Of a stretch of 64,000 nt of DNA, positions 37,181 through 45,936 are shown in pieces. A program made the position numbers and the translations under genes. The stretch covers positions 1 to 64,000 of the forward strand of contig JAUIIB010000008.1 in assembly GCA_030431985.1 (NCBI GenBank), given 5' to 3'. How positions within the stretch are numbered: position 1 is the stretch's first letter; each line of letters opens with the position of its first letter. The notes under the pieces are model-generated. The model was not told the origin of the DNA, ran no database searches, and saw nothing but the letters and a program-made list of their open reading frames with translations. This DNA is from Gammaproteobacteria bacterium. GTDB taxonomy: Bacteria; Pseudomonadota; Gammaproteobacteria; Burkholderiales; Nitrosomonadaceae.

Positions 37181-38002
37181 TTACGCTACATGTGTTGTTT
37201 CTTGCGAGTTATCGATTGTGTTATTTTCAATGATGGCATTAATATTTTTGATTTGATCAAGATAATATCCGTTATATTCAGTGATTTTTTTCAGTTCATC
37301 GATATCAAGCAGGCTCACCGTTTTGTGTGTCACATCAATAAGTTTATTAACCCGTAGTTTTCTGAGTGTTCGGTTAATATGAACAAGGCTCAGGCCCAGA
37401 GCATCTGACAAGTAGTGTTGTGCAATCGGCATGGGAAAAACACCATTTTTTTCTTCTGCTAATCCGACGATTTTTAATCGATGATGAATCTCAAGCAGTA
37501 AATGGGCGACGCTTTTATAAGCTGAACGCCTACCATTCCTTACGATCTGATCTGCCATCATGGAATCTTCACGTCCCAGTAACCAGCCGTAGATTAGGCC
37601 TAATTTAGGTTGTGTAACGAATAATTCGATTAATTCTTCCGGTTCAAACTGGCATACCTTTAAACAAGTGATACTGTCTACACAGTAGGGTGTTTTGGGC
37701 ATAACCAAAGCATAGGGACTGATAATGTCACCCGGTAGATAAAAATTAATAATTTGCCGACTGCCATCATTGAGATCATAGTAGCGGTAGGCCCATCCTT
37801 CAGTAACGATATAACTTTTCTTATGTACAGCGCCATAATTTATAACGGTAGTTAATTCGTCGAAAGAATGGGGATGATTATGTAATTTATTGAGCGCGTT
37901 AATTTCCTCGGCATTAAGTGGTTGTACATATAAGATCTTTCTTATAAGAGGAAGAACGTCTGGATTGGAATGTATACTGTCGATTTGAGCATTCTGTTTC
38001 AT
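37181..38002 (-). CDS. Crp/Fnr family transcriptional regulator, copy 1
   Basis: A 273-residue regulator with a cNMP-binding-like beta-roll (about 35-150) and a C-terminal winged helix whose recognition region is PIAQHYLSDALGLSLVHINR and TLRKLR. It has no N-terminal cysteine cluster, so it is not an Fe-S Fnr. It also lacks the Arg-Ala-Ser cAMP pattern of Crp, so its effector is unknown. It is about 80% identical to the next gene by eye, with the beta-roll (HNHPHSFDELTT, then KKSYIVTEGWAYRYYDLNDG) nearly unchanged, so this is a tandem duplication. It differs mostly at its ends and in the EEKNG insert before the HTH. The two genes are 106 nt apart. Confidence 0.93.
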   Translation of the reverse strand: MKQNAQIDSIHSNPDVLPLIRKILYVQPLNAEEINALNKLHNHPHSFDELTTVINYGAVHKKSYIVTEGWAYRYYDLNDGSRQIINFYLPGDIISPYALVMPKTPYCVDSITCLKVCQFEPEELIELFVTQPKLGLIYGWLLGREDSMMADQIVRNGRRSAYKSVAHLLLEIHHRLKIVGLAEEKNGVFPMPIAQHYLSDALGLSLVHINRTLRKLRVNKLIDVTHKTVSLLDIDELKKITEYNGYYLDQIKNINAIIENNTIDNSQETTHVA

Positions 38003-38108
38003 GGAGTTATGTCTCGCACCAGGTAAATGGACTATGAGATGTTGTGATAATTTGCATTGTTTTGCTCCAGATAGAATTGGTTAAGGTCACTATTTATAAA
38101 GGATGTGA

Positions 38109-38924
38109 TTACGCCATATTTGTAGTTTGCAGTGAATTATCGATCATAGTGTTTTCAATAATCGAATTAATATCTTTTATTTGATCAAGATAATATCCTT
38201 TATATTCAGTAATTTCTTTTAGTTTGTTGATGTCTAGCAAACTTACCGTTTTAGGGGTTACAGCAATGAGCTTATTAACCCGCAATTTTCTGAGTGTTCT
38301 GCTGATATGAACAAGGCTTAACCCTAAAGCATTTGACAAATAGTGCTGTGCAATCGGCATGGGAAAAGCTTCTTCCGCGGCATGATCAACAATTCTTAAT
38401 CGATGATGAATTTCAAGTAGTAAATGAGCAACACTTTTATAAGCCGAGCGTCGCCCATTTCTTACGATCTGTTCAGCCATCATAGAATCTTCCCGTCCTA
38501 ACAACCAGCCGTAAATTAAGTTCAGTCGAGGTTGAGTAACGAATAATTCGATTAATTTTTCCGGCTCAAACTCACATACTTTTAGGCATGTGATACTGTC
38601 GACGCAATAAGGCGTTTTGCGCATAACCAACGCGTACGGACTGATAATGTCGCCCGGTAGATAAAAATTAATAATTTGTCGGCTGCCATCATTAAGATCG
38701 TAGTAACGATAAGCCCAACCTTCAGTGACGATATAACTTTTTTTATGAATAGCACCATGATTGATAATGGTAGTTAATTCGTCGAATGAATGCGGATGAT
38801 TATGTAATTTCATCAGTGTGTTGATTTCATCCACGTTAAGATCCACTACTTGTAAGATTTTTAAAATAAGCGGCGGAAAATTCTGATGGAAGAGTGGGCT
38901 ATCTTTTTGAGTATTCGGTTCCAT
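38109..38924 (-). CDS. Crp/Fnr family transcriptional regulator, copy 2
   Basis: The paralogue of the gene at 37181-38002, 271 residues from the ATG at 38924; the frame extends to a TTG at 38951. It has the same beta-roll and the helix-turn-helix PIAQHYLSNALGLSLVHISR. The recognition helix is nearly identical to copy 1 (N/S changes), so both probably bind the same DNA. Upstream the intergenic region holds an 18-bp perfect palindrome, and beyond it divergent stress genes begin. Self-regulation together with control of those genes is the natural hypothesis. Confidence 0.93.
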   Translation of the reverse strand: MEPNTQKDSPLFHQNFPPLILKILQVVDLNVDEINTLMKLHNHPHSFDELTTIINHGAIHKKSYIVTEGWAYRYYDLNDGSRQIINFYLPGDIISPYALVMRKTPYCVDSITCLKVCEFEPEKLIELFVTQPRLNLIYGWLLGREDSMMAEQIVRNGRRSAYKSVAHLLLEIHHRLRIVDHAAEEAFPMPIAQHYLSNALGLSLVHISRTLRKLRVNKLIAVTPKTVSLLDINKLKEITEYKGYYLDQIKDINSIIENTMIDNSLQTTNMA

Positions 38925-39103
38925 CAGGTTATACCATTCATACGTAATCAAAAAAATTACAAATCGCTGTCTTAAAGAGCATACCTAGATCCCGGTATAG
39001 CCTAAATAGTCGATTGAGAATCAGGTGTAATGGCGCAAATTTTAGTCCCAAGCTTTGCCTGGCCTGCTGCTCATCTGGCATTACCATTGCTAACCATCCT
39101 GCC

Positions 39104-39121
39104 CATTAACTTAAGTTAATG
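39104..39121. promoter_or_regulatory. 18-bp perfect palindrome, candidate Crp/Fnr-type operator
   Basis: CATTAACTTAAGTTAATG is a perfect palindrome of half-sites TTAAC-N4-GTTAA, the same spacing as Crp/Fnr boxes (TTGAT-N4-ATCAA). It lies 180 nt upstream of regulator copy 2 and 141 nt upstream of the DUF1328 gene, between divergent genes. The rest of the 337-bp gap (38925-39261) is AT-rich and has no gene. Confidence 0.6.
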
Positions 39122-39261
39122 AAATGCACTTCAGTATCATACACACTATAAAAGCTGATTGCTATTTATTTGAATTTTATACTAAATAGGATATTGGTAT
39201 TTCAATTACTGACACATAAGAGTTACCTTTTATAACAGTAACGAACAAGGAGGATAATTTT

Positions 39262-39429
39262 ATGTTGAGTTGGGCAGTTACATTTTTAATTATTGCAATT
39301 ATTGCCGGATTACTCGGATTTTCCGGTATTGCAGGTGCGGCAACGCAAATTGCATGGATTTTATTTATCGTAGGGCTAATTTTAGCAATAGTATTTTATG
39401 TCATGGGTGGAAGAAGGCCGCCGCCATAA
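39262..39429 (+). CDS. DUF1328 family small membrane protein (YtjA-like)
   Basis: A 55-residue two-helix membrane protein beginning [20 protein letters not shown], with [17 protein letters not shown] and a GGRRPPP tail. The family (E. coli YtjA) is widespread and induced in envelope or stationary-phase stress, but has no defined activity. A perfect AAGGAGG at 39247-39253 is 8 nt before the ATG. It is the first gene after the palindrome. Confidence 0.93.
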   Translation: MLSWAVTFLIIAIIAGLLGFSGIAGAATQIAWILFIVGLILAIVFYVMGGRRPPP

Positions 39430-39841
39430 TAGTTTACATTTTCTTTTCCCTGCTGGTTTATTGCCGACAACTGGTACTTTAAATTTGAGTGATAGCCAGT
39501 AGGTAAAAATTCAAATAATAAAGCGTTCTAGAATAATTCCCATAAAATCAATAGTTCGAACTTAGAATACCTAACGCTAAATTCTGTATAGGTTCATTTA
39601 TGGTGTGTCGATCGTCGGTTATTGAAGCAGGTTGATAACGATCCAATAAACACAACGACATTAACCTATTTAATAACGACTCATGAAAGATCACTCTACA
39701 CTGGGTCTACCGATTGATGGGTACTTTGGCAAAATGTCAATTTTTTACTGTCAGGTAAAAGCTTTTTGAGAACATGATGTTTTTGCCCTCAATCGAATTT
39801 ATGCTCACACATTTGATAAATACTTACTTGGAGAAATGATA
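39430..39841. other. 412-bp gene-free stretch before csbD
   Basis: No gene, RNA or hairpin I can support. It is AT-rich and probably contains a promoter for csbD near its right end. Confidence 0.5.
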
Positions 39842-40039
39842 ATGAATTGGGATGAAATACAAGGTCAATGGAAACAAGTCAAAGGAAAAGCGCAGCAGCA
39901 ATGGGGTAAACTGACTAATGACGATCTGGATATTGTCGAAGGGAAAAGAGAAGAATTGATCGGCAAAATTCAAGAACGATACGGCATCACAAAAGAAGAA
40001 GCTGAAGCGCAAGTGGATGAATTCATGGGAAAATGCTGA
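39842..40039 (+). CDS. CsbD family stress protein, copy 1
   Basis: A 65-residue CsbD-like protein: MNWDEIQGQWKQVKGKAQQQ, WGKLTNDDLDIVEGKREELI and KIQERYGITKEEAEAQVDEF match the family core. CsbD proteins are small, hydrophilic, four-helix proteins induced in general stress; biochemical role unknown. GGAG at 39830 has good spacing to the ATG at 39842 and too little to the one at 39836. A divergent paralogue is at 45937-46164. Confidence 0.93.
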   Translation: MNWDEIQGQWKQVKGKAQQQWGKLTNDDLDIVEGKREELIGKIQERYGITKEEAEAQVDEFMGKC

Positions 40040-40094
40040 TATCGGAAATTCATTCCATCGTCCACATCTGAAGTATTAAAAACAGGAGATCATT

Positions 40095-40502
40095 ATGAAC
40101 AAGTTAATAAAAACAGTGCTAATCTCTAGTGCGGCTATGTTACTTTCAATTTCTACCAATAGCTATTCTGACGATCAAAGTTATTTAGAGGACCAGGGAA
40201 TCAGTGGTCGAGCAAGGGCAATAGATGACGCCGTTGATAATGAAGTAAATAGAAGAATTAAGGACGGAGAAAGAGCGGCTGATAGGCTTGAGGATCAAGC
40301 GGATAGAATAAGAGAATCTGCAGAAGAAAAGGCCGATAGAATGGAGGATCAAGCAGACCGGGTAAGAGAATCTGCTGGAGAATCTGCAGAAGCAAAAGCT
40401 GACAGAATGGAAGACCAGGCTGATAGGATAAGAGAATCAGCTGAAAAAAGAGCTGATGACCTGGAAGATCGTGCAGATAGAATTCGCGATGCTGCTGACT
40501 GA
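40095..40502 (+). CDS. Periplasmic coiled-coil repeat protein
   Basis: A 135-residue exported protein. The signal peptide is MNKLIKTVLISSAAMLLSIS with cleavage after NSYS. The mature protein is a highly charged helix with four 18-residue repeats of ADRMEDQADRIRESAEEK at about 62-79, 80-101 (with a GESA insert), 102-119 and 120-135. An Ala/Arg/Asp/Glu composition predicts a long coiled coil. AACAGGAG precedes the ATG. It shows no catalytic motif; a structural or chaperone-like periplasmic role is possible. It ends at a strong terminator. Confidence 0.85.
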   Translation: MNKLIKTVLISSAAMLLSISTNSYSDDQSYLEDQGISGRARAIDDAVDNEVNRRIKDGERAADRLEDQADRIRESAEEKADRMEDQADRVRESAGESAEAKADRMEDQADRIRESAEKRADDLEDRADRIRDAAD

Positions 40503-40517
40503 CATACTCCTCTGATT

Positions 40518-40563
40518 CACTCTGACAGTTTTCCTATTTAGGTGCTGTCAGGGTGGGTTTTAA
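40518..40563 (+). terminator. Rho-independent terminator after coiled-coil gene
   Basis: An 11-bp stem pairs CACTCTGACAG (40518-40528) with CTGTCAGGGTG (40545-40555), with one G-U pair, around a 16-nt loop and is followed by GGTTTTAA. Confidence 0.8.
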
Positions 40564-40748
40564 ACTTAGTAAATCAATATTGTTTTCAATGGTTAAGCTG
40601 AATAATCGACATTTTTAATTTTGTTAATGCTAAAGTGTCGTCTAACAGCGAAGAAGCGTTACTTAGTCGTTTTGAAATGTTGGCATGGTTTTAGAATAAG
40701 TCATGAAAATAATAAGCGCTTCCAATTCTGCTGTGTTTCGACGTCAAA

Positions 40749-40764
40749 AGTTAATTGTTTAACT
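40749..40764. promoter_or_regulatory. Inverted repeat upstream of entericidin gene
   Basis: AGTTAATTGTTTAACT has perfect 6-bp arms and a 4-nt spacer, 20 nt before the start codon. Its half-sites are those of the 39104 palindrome in reverse orientation (GTTAA-N4-TTAAC), so it may be another operator, or chance in AT-rich DNA. Confidence 0.35.
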
Positions 40765-40784
40765 ATAAAAAAGGAGTAGCGAAA

Positions 40785-40910
40785 ATGAAAAGACTTCAAA
40801 TAATTTTTGTGTTGTTTGTGATGATCGGCTTATCAGCTTGCAATACGGTATCTGGAGTGGGTAAAGACATACAAGAGGGTGGCGAGGCATTGGAACAATC
40901 TGCCCAATAA
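40785..40910 (+). CDS. Entericidin-like small lipoprotein
   Basis: A 41-residue predicted lipoprotein: MKRLQIIFVLFVMIGLSACN with lipobox LSAC, then TVSGVGKDIQEGGEALEQSA. This matches the entericidin A/B family (Ecn), small stress-induced lipoproteins linked to envelope stress and, in E. coli, to programmed lysis. AAGGAG at 40771-40776 is 8 nt before the ATG. An AGTTAA-N4-TTAACT inverted repeat at 40749-40764 lies just upstream. Confidence 0.93.
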   Translation: MKRLQIIFVLFVMIGLSACNTVSGVGKDIQEGGEALEQSAQ

Positions 40911-41007
40911 GTTGCATCTTCCGATTCTTCGAATTATTCGGTCTGTGATGTAACTCAAACAAAATATCGATTAATTAAGCTTGGCTTTGGGCTTGATCGG
41001 GCATTGA

Positions 41008-41040
41008 CACTGGCGTTTACTTTCCAGTGCGGTGGTTTTT
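41008..41040 (+). terminator. Possible terminator after entericidin gene
   Basis: CACTGG (41008-41013) and CCAGTG (41024-41029) form a 6-bp stem, followed by CGGTGG and seven or eight T residues. It lies about 100 nt after the stop. The stem-to-T spacing is a little long. Confidence 0.5.
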
Positions 41041-41121
41041 TTGTCGCGACCTTATAACGAAAGTAATTCGATTGATGTCGTTGTTGAATAACAATTATTA
41101 GATATAAGATATGGATTTATT

Positions 41122-41280
41122 ATGGATTTAATACGAATAATACTAGCGATTTTTATTCCACCACTTGGCGTTTTCTTACAAGAGGGAATTGGGAAGCATT
41201 TCTGGATAAATATTTTACTGACACTACTTGGATATATTCCAGGTATTGTTCATGCAGTCTGGATTATTGCCAAAAGATAA
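41122..41280 (+). CDS. YqaE/Pmp3 family small membrane protein
   Basis: A 52-residue protein with two membrane helices: MDLIRIILAIFIPPLGVFLQ and INILLTLLGYIPGIVHAVWI. The IPPLGVFLQ ... LLGYIPGIVHA pattern is the Pmp3/YqaE signature. Yeast Pmp3 limits cation leak across the plasma membrane, and bacterial members are salt- or stress-induced. No good ribosome site is visible. An ATG at 41111 is out of frame. Confidence 0.93.
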   Translation: MDLIRIILAIFIPPLGVFLQEGIGKHFWINILLTLLGYIPGIVHAVWIIAKR

Positions 41281-41309
41281 ACCTTTCAATGCTTAATTAT
41301 AAGAATTAA

Positions 41310-41786
41310 ATGCACAGAACAGAAATAGAACAGTCTAAAGAAAAATTAAATCGACTAGCCTGGTTGTTGGATAGTACTTTTCGTGTTCCTGGTACGCAGT
41401 TTCGTTTCGGTCTTGATGGTCTGATTGGAATGATCCCAGGAATTGGTGACGCAGCGGGGGCTATTATTTCGAGCCATATTCTGACACAAGCGGCTCAAAT
41501 GGGTGCTCCGAAATCTTTGCTAGTAAAAATGGGGGTTAACATAGCGCTTGATGCGATTCTGGGAATAGTTCCGGTAATTGGAGATATTTCAGATTTCGTT
41601 TGGAAGGCGAATAAACGAAATGTTGAGTTGCTCAATGACTATCTAGAACAACCTCAAAAAACAGTCACACATAGCCGTTTTTTTGTAGGAATACTTGGTT
41701 TCTTGGCATTTGGGATAGTTGTTTTTATCGGAATGTTGAGTTTTTTGTTGTTGCGCTGGCTCTGGTTGTCGGTGCAAAGTGTTTGA
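41310..41786 (+). CDS. DUF4112 family membrane protein
   Basis: A 158-residue protein: KLNRLAWLLDSTFRVPGTQF, RFGLDGLIGMIPGIGDAAGA, LGIVPVIGDISDFVWKANKR, then a C-terminal TM segment LGFLAFGIVVFIGMLSFLLL. The first two match the DUF4112 core. Function is unknown. It is 29 nt after the YqaE gene, so probably co-transcribed. Confidence 0.9.
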   Translation: MHRTEIEQSKEKLNRLAWLLDSTFRVPGTQFRFGLDGLIGMIPGIGDAAGAIISSHILTQAAQMGAPKSLLVKMGVNIALDAILGIVPVIGDISDFVWKANKRNVELLNDYLEQPQKTVTHSRFFVGILGFLAFGIVVFIGMLSFLLLRWLWLSVQSV

Positions 41787-41885
41787 AGAGTATTGCTGCA
41801 ATTTAATTGTTCCTAACTTACTTGTTCTCTAGACAAAATTTAGATTCCAAATTTAATATTAACAAATTAGTAAAGGAGTTAAAGA

Positions 41886-42158
41886 ATGAAAAAAAATCAT
41901 TATTCAGTTTTCCTCAAAGTAGCAGTGTTGTCCTTGGTTTTGTATGGGTGTGATATTGAACAAACCAAGGAAGGCAAGTTGCCTGACATCGAATTGAAAG
42001 GAATGCCTGAACTTGAAGTAAAGGAAGAAGGCCAGTTGCCGGAGTTTGATGTTGAAGTACCTGATGTGGATGTCAAGATGAAAGAAACAACAATCAAAGT
42101 TCCAGACGTTGACATAGAGATGCCATCGGATGCTGAAGAGCCAGAAGAAGCTCAATGA
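41886..42158 (+). CDS. Acidic lipoprotein with beta-repeat
   Basis: A 90-residue predicted lipoprotein (lipobox LVLYGC, Cys22). The mature part is acidic and repeats short alternating units: LPDIELKG, MPELEVKEEG, LPEFDVEV, PDVDVKM, IKVPDVDIEMP. The period is about 8-10 residues with P-D/E-hydrophobic alternation, suggesting an extended beta structure. AAAGGAG lies 7 nt before the ATG. No family recognised; similar short lipoproteins occur near MscS and CsbD genes in other proteobacteria. Confidence 0.78.
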   Translation: MKKNHYSVFLKVAVLSLVLYGCDIEQTKEGKLPDIELKGMPELEVKEEGQLPEFDVEVPDVDVKMKETTIKVPDVDIEMPSDAEEPEEAQ

Positions 42159-42174
42159 TAATCTAAAATGGTGA

Positions 42175-42220
42175 GTTACCAATGCAAATTTTTTCAAAAG
42201 AATAATAGCCTTGGTAACTT
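42175..42220. other. 9-bp inverted repeat
   Basis: AGTTACCAA (42175-42183) and TTGGTAACT (42212-42220) are perfect complements with a 28-nt loop, 17 nt after the lipoprotein stop. No T-run follows, so it may be a 3' stabilising stem or a regulatory site. Confidence 0.4.
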
Positions 42221-42431
42221 CGTTAAATATAAAAATATGATTCTCCGGGGGTAGGTTAACTGCCATCACGCATATTCAGAGTAGGTGAACATATCCGCAC
42301 TGTATTCCAACTGTTTTTTGTAAACATTCATCAGAATGCTGCAGTCACACATGTGCACATACCGCGCAATCACCCCTTCTCAATTCGGCAATGAGTTTTA
42401 ATTAGACCAAAATCAAAATAACAAGGAAAAA

Positions 42432-43388
42432 ATGTCGGAAAAGTCTGATCAGGAAACCAATACTGCAAAGGACAATGCAGCAATAGAAGATACCCCGCAA
42501 CAAATTGACCTTGATTTAGGAATGGCACTGGAGAGAATTGATAGCTGGGTTGATTCAGGGGTTCGTATGCTACCCAATCTTGTTCTGGCTATTATTCTAC
42601 TCATTCTGATTTATATCGTCAGTTTAACCGTAGCGCAGTTTGTTAGAAATCAATTTACTGAACGTGGCCGAGACAATCTAGGGCAGATGCTCGGTAGTTT
42701 TGTTAAATGGTCAATTCTACTCATCGGATTTCTATTTGCAGCAACGATTGTAATTCCCTCCTTAAGTCCAGGCGACCTGATAGCCGGACTTGGTGTCAGT
42801 TCAGTAGCAATTGGTTTTGCATTTAAAGATATATTGCAGAATTGGCTCGCAGGTCTACTTATTCTGATTCGCCAACCATTTGAAATTGGTGATCAGATCG
42901 AGGTTGAAGGTCATGAAGGAACGGTTAAACATATTGAAACGCGTGCGACTATCATCAAAACTTATGACGGCCAAAAAATAGTGATCCCGAATAGTACAAT
43001 TTACACGAATGCTGTCGTTGTCAGGTCTGCTTACGAAACACGACGTGGACAATATGATGTTGGTATTGGCTACGATGACGATATCGATAAAGCATGTGAG
43101 GCAATACGGGAAGCTATCGAAAGAATTCCTGAGATAGAAACAGATCCGGAACCGGTGATTATTCCTTGGGATCTGGCTGCAAGCGCTGTGACGATACGAG
43201 TGCAATGGTGGCGAAAAACTGAACAAAACGGCGTACTCATCCATTCTTTTGTTGTAAAAGCAATTAAACAGGCGTTGGATAACGCTCAGATTGATATCCC
43301 GTACACGACTCAAGTTCAACTGTTGCATGATCAAACCGAATCCGCAGAAGATAAGCCTGAGTCACCTGATAATAAATCCGCTGGTTGA
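42432..43388 (+). CDS. mscS: Small-conductance mechanosensitive channel (MscS family)
   Basis: A 318-residue MscS-type channel that opens under membrane tension to release solutes in hypo-osmotic shock. The N-terminus is hydrophilic, then three TM helices (about 44-66, 92-110, 117-150). The pore-lining TM3 reads AGLGVSSVAIGFAFKDILQN, and the beta domain has RQPFEIGDQIEVEGHEGTV and IVIPNSTIYTNAV. A charged C-terminal tail ends in Pro/Asp/Lys repeats. AAGGAAA precedes the ATG. Confidence 0.95.
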   Translation: MSEKSDQETNTAKDNAAIEDTPQQIDLDLGMALERIDSWVDSGVRMLPNLVLAIILLILIYIVSLTVAQFVRNQFTERGRDNLGQMLGSFVKWSILLIGFLFAATIVIPSLSPGDLIAGLGVSSVAIGFAFKDILQNWLAGLLILIRQPFEIGDQIEVEGHEGTVKHIETRATIIKTYDGQKIVIPNSTIYTNAVVVRSAYETRRGQYDVGIGYDDDIDKACEAIREAIERIPEIETDPEPVIIPWDLAASAVTIRVQWWRKTEQNGVLIHSFVVKAIKQALDNAQIDIPYTTQVQLLHDQTESAEDKPESPDNKSAG

Positions 43389-43546
43389 TTTTGTTAAAAA
43401 TCGGACTACCGCTACGCTACATAACAGTAATGCGATCATATTCGATTACGTAATTGCAACAAGATTTATTTGAGAAAATTTAGTAACAAACTATATAAGT
43501 AGAAATAAATGCTTGTATAGCTTAACTATTTTCATCGGGCAGGTTT

Positions 43547-44116
43547 ATGGGCATTACTGAAGTATTACAGAAAATAATTGATACATCATCAAGCGGCAAT
43601 ATAAAACTAGGCGAAATAATTCAGACGCTTGAAAGTAGAGGATTTGGGCCATTGCTATTAACCCCAGCACTAATAGCAATGTTGCCCACAGGTGCAATAC
43701 CTGGCATACCCAGTATCTGTGGTATCGTCATATTTCTAATCGCTGTTCAAATTCTAATTGGTAACAAACATCCTTGGATACCATCCAAAATAAGGGATAT
43801 TACTTTTGAACGGGAGCAATTTGTCGCAGGGATTGAAAAGCTAAAACCAGCGACAAAAAAAATTGATGAGTTACTTAAGCCGCGTTTAACTTTTTTGGCG
43901 CAAGATATCGCAACACGAATTCTAGCTCTGTTATGCGCCATTGTCGGTTTAAGCATGATTCCCTTGGAAATGGTTCCCTTCGCAGCAGCTCTGCCAGCAT
44001 TTGCGGTTACTTTATTAGCAGTTGGGTTAATTACAAAAGATGGCTGCATTATTCTGTTTGCCATTATGGTTTTCGCGATATCTATGTATAGTCTTCTTAT
44101 AAGTGTCTTAGGTTAA
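43547..44116 (+). CDS. exoD: ExoD family membrane protein
   Basis: A 189-residue protein of the ExoD family, named for a Rhizobium exopolysaccharide gene but of unknown biochemical role. Visible: IIQTLESRGFGPLLLTPALI, AMLPTGAIPGIPSICGIVIF and IPLEMVPFAAALPAFAVTLL, with about four TM helices. Flanked by mscS and catalase genes on the same strand. Confidence 0.92.
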   Translation: MGITEVLQKIIDTSSSGNIKLGEIIQTLESRGFGPLLLTPALIAMLPTGAIPGIPSICGIVIFLIAVQILIGNKHPWIPSKIRDITFEREQFVAGIEKLKPATKKIDELLKPRLTFLAQDIATRILALLCAIVGLSMIPLEMVPFAAALPAFAVTLLAVGLITKDGCIILFAIMVFAISMYSLLISVLG

Positions 44117-44134
44117 TGCCAAGCTGTTCGTGAA

Positions 44135-44163
44135 TGTTTATCCTGAACTTGAGTTTCGATAAA
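44135..44163. promoter_or_regulatory. Inverted repeat upstream of catalase
   Basis: GTTTATC (44135-44141) and GATAAAC (44157-44163) are perfect arms with a 15-nt spacer, 28 nt before the catalase start. It could be an operator or a 5' leader stem. It is not a recognisable OxyR box. Confidence 0.4.
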
Positions 44164-44190
44164 CCCGACTAAATCAGAGGATATTTTGTT

Positions 44191-45645
44191 ATGACGAATG
44201 ATGATTCCAAACCTACAACTACAGATTCTGGAATGCCAGTATCCAGCGATGAACACTCACTTACCGTGGGGCCTGATGGACCGATTCTTCTGCACGATCA
44301 CTACCTCATCGAGCAGATGGCGAATTTTAATCGCGAACGTATCCCAGAGCGTCAACCTCATGCTAAAGGTTCTGGAGCATTTGGCTATTTTCAGGTTACA
44401 GGAGACCTGAGTGCCTACACCAAGGCGGACGTTTTTCAGCCGAAACAAAAAACAGATACGCTTATCAGGTTTTCCACTGTAGCTGGAGAGCGCGGCAGTC
44501 CCGATACCTGGCGTGATCCAAGAGGTTTTGCTTTGAAATTTTATACTCGCGAAGGGAATTACGATATGGTGGGAAATAACACACCGGTATTTTTCATTCG
44601 CGATCCCATGAAATTTCAGCATTTTATTCACTCTCAGAAGCGGCGCGCGGACAATGGACTGCGCGATCACGACATGCAATGGGATTTCTGGACGCTTTCA
44701 CCAGAAACGGCACATCAAGTTACCTGGTTGATGGGTGACCGTGGTATTCCAAAGACTTATAGGCATATGAACGGCTACTCTAGCCATACGTATATGTGGA
44801 TTAACGCGGAAGGTCAGCAGTTTTGGGTTAAATATCATTTTAAGACGGATCAGGGTATCGAATTCCTGACACAGGAAAATGCCGATCGGCTGGCGGGAAC
44901 CGATAGTGATTATCATCGGCGGGACTTGTTTACAGCGATCGAGCAGGGAGATTATCCAAGCTGGACACTTAATGTCCAGATTATGCCTTTCGAAGAAGCC
45001 AAAACCTACCGTCTTAATCCTTTTGATTTAACCAAAGTCTGGCCACATGGCGATTATCCGTTGCACGAGGTGGGTCGGCTGACGTTAAACTGTAATCCGA
45101 CCGATTTCCATACTGAGATTGAACAAGCTGCATTTGAGCCAAACAACCTTGTTCCCGGGATCGGCGTCAGTCCCGATAAAATGCTGCTTGGACGCATTTT
45201 TGCCTATGCTGATGCACACCGTCATCGTCTGGGTGTTAATTACAAACAGATTCCGGTTAATCGACCGAAAGCACCTGTAAACACTTACAGCAAGGATGGT
45301 GCAATGCGTGTTGAGAATACAGTTGACCCTGTATACGCTCCGAATTCAAAAGGTGGACCAAGTGCCGATAATCAGCGCTATCCAGAAAGTGCAACCTGGG
45401 AAGTAAATGGCGAATTAATGCGCGCTGCCTATACGCTACATACAGATGATGACGACTTCGGACAAGCGGGGAACCTAGTGCGTGAGGTGATGGATGAGAA
45501 GCAACGCGACCGGCTTGTGACCAATGTTGTTGGTCATCTCAAGAATGGTGTATCGGATCCTGTCTTGCAACGCGCATTTGAATATTGGCGTAATATCGAC
45601 AGAGAAATTGGTGATCGCATTTCCAAACAATTTAACAATAGTTGA
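44191..45645 (+). CDS. katA: Monofunctional haem catalase (clade 3, small subunit)
   Basis: A 484-residue catalase that dismutates hydrogen peroxide. Distal His is in [20 protein letters not shown], substrate-channel residues in [20 protein letters not shown], distal Asn in [19 protein letters not shown], and the proximal haem-ligand Tyr in [20 protein letters not shown]. Length and lack of a flavodoxin-like tail indicate the small-subunit type. It gives the stress island a peroxide defence, in addition to rubrerythrin at 17.7 kb. Confidence 0.97.
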   Translation: MTNDDSKPTTTDSGMPVSSDEHSLTVGPDGPILLHDHYLIEQMANFNRERIPERQPHAKGSGAFGYFQVTGDLSAYTKADVFQPKQKTDTLIRFSTVAGERGSPDTWRDPRGFALKFYTREGNYDMVGNNTPVFFIRDPMKFQHFIHSQKRRADNGLRDHDMQWDFWTLSPETAHQVTWLMGDRGIPKTYRHMNGYSSHTYMWINAEGQQFWVKYHFKTDQGIEFLTQENADRLAGTDSDYHRRDLFTAIEQGDYPSWTLNVQIMPFEEAKTYRLNPFDLTKVWPHGDYPLHEVGRLTLNCNPTDFHTEIEQAAFEPNNLVPGIGVSPDKMLLGRIFAYADAHRHRLGVNYKQIPVNRPKAPVNTYSKDGAMRVENTVDPVYAPNSKGGPSADNQRYPESATWEVNGELMRAAYTLHTDDDDFGQAGNLVREVMDEKQRDRLVTNVVGHLKNGVSDPVLQRAFEYWRNIDREIGDRISKQFNNS

Positions 45646-45936
45646 TGCGCTGTGCTGTTGATGCAATCGACTGCTGCAGATAAAGGATATTTGTTTAGAG
45701 ACTGAAAAATAGCATTTGAAGATATCCACTAAGAATTAATGGTAGTGTTGCCTGCGTATTCTGGTGGATAGGAAAGCTAGATTTAAATTTTCGATCTAAG
45801 TTCCAGCCTCTTTTTTGTAATAAGCCTGATTAAAGATAGTAATGAGCAGAAAATATGATGGAATCTCGTCTTCAGTTAAAGGAATCCGGCCAGGGGAAAA
45901 AATACTACTGAGAACGCTGGGCAATTCAGAGGTGTT

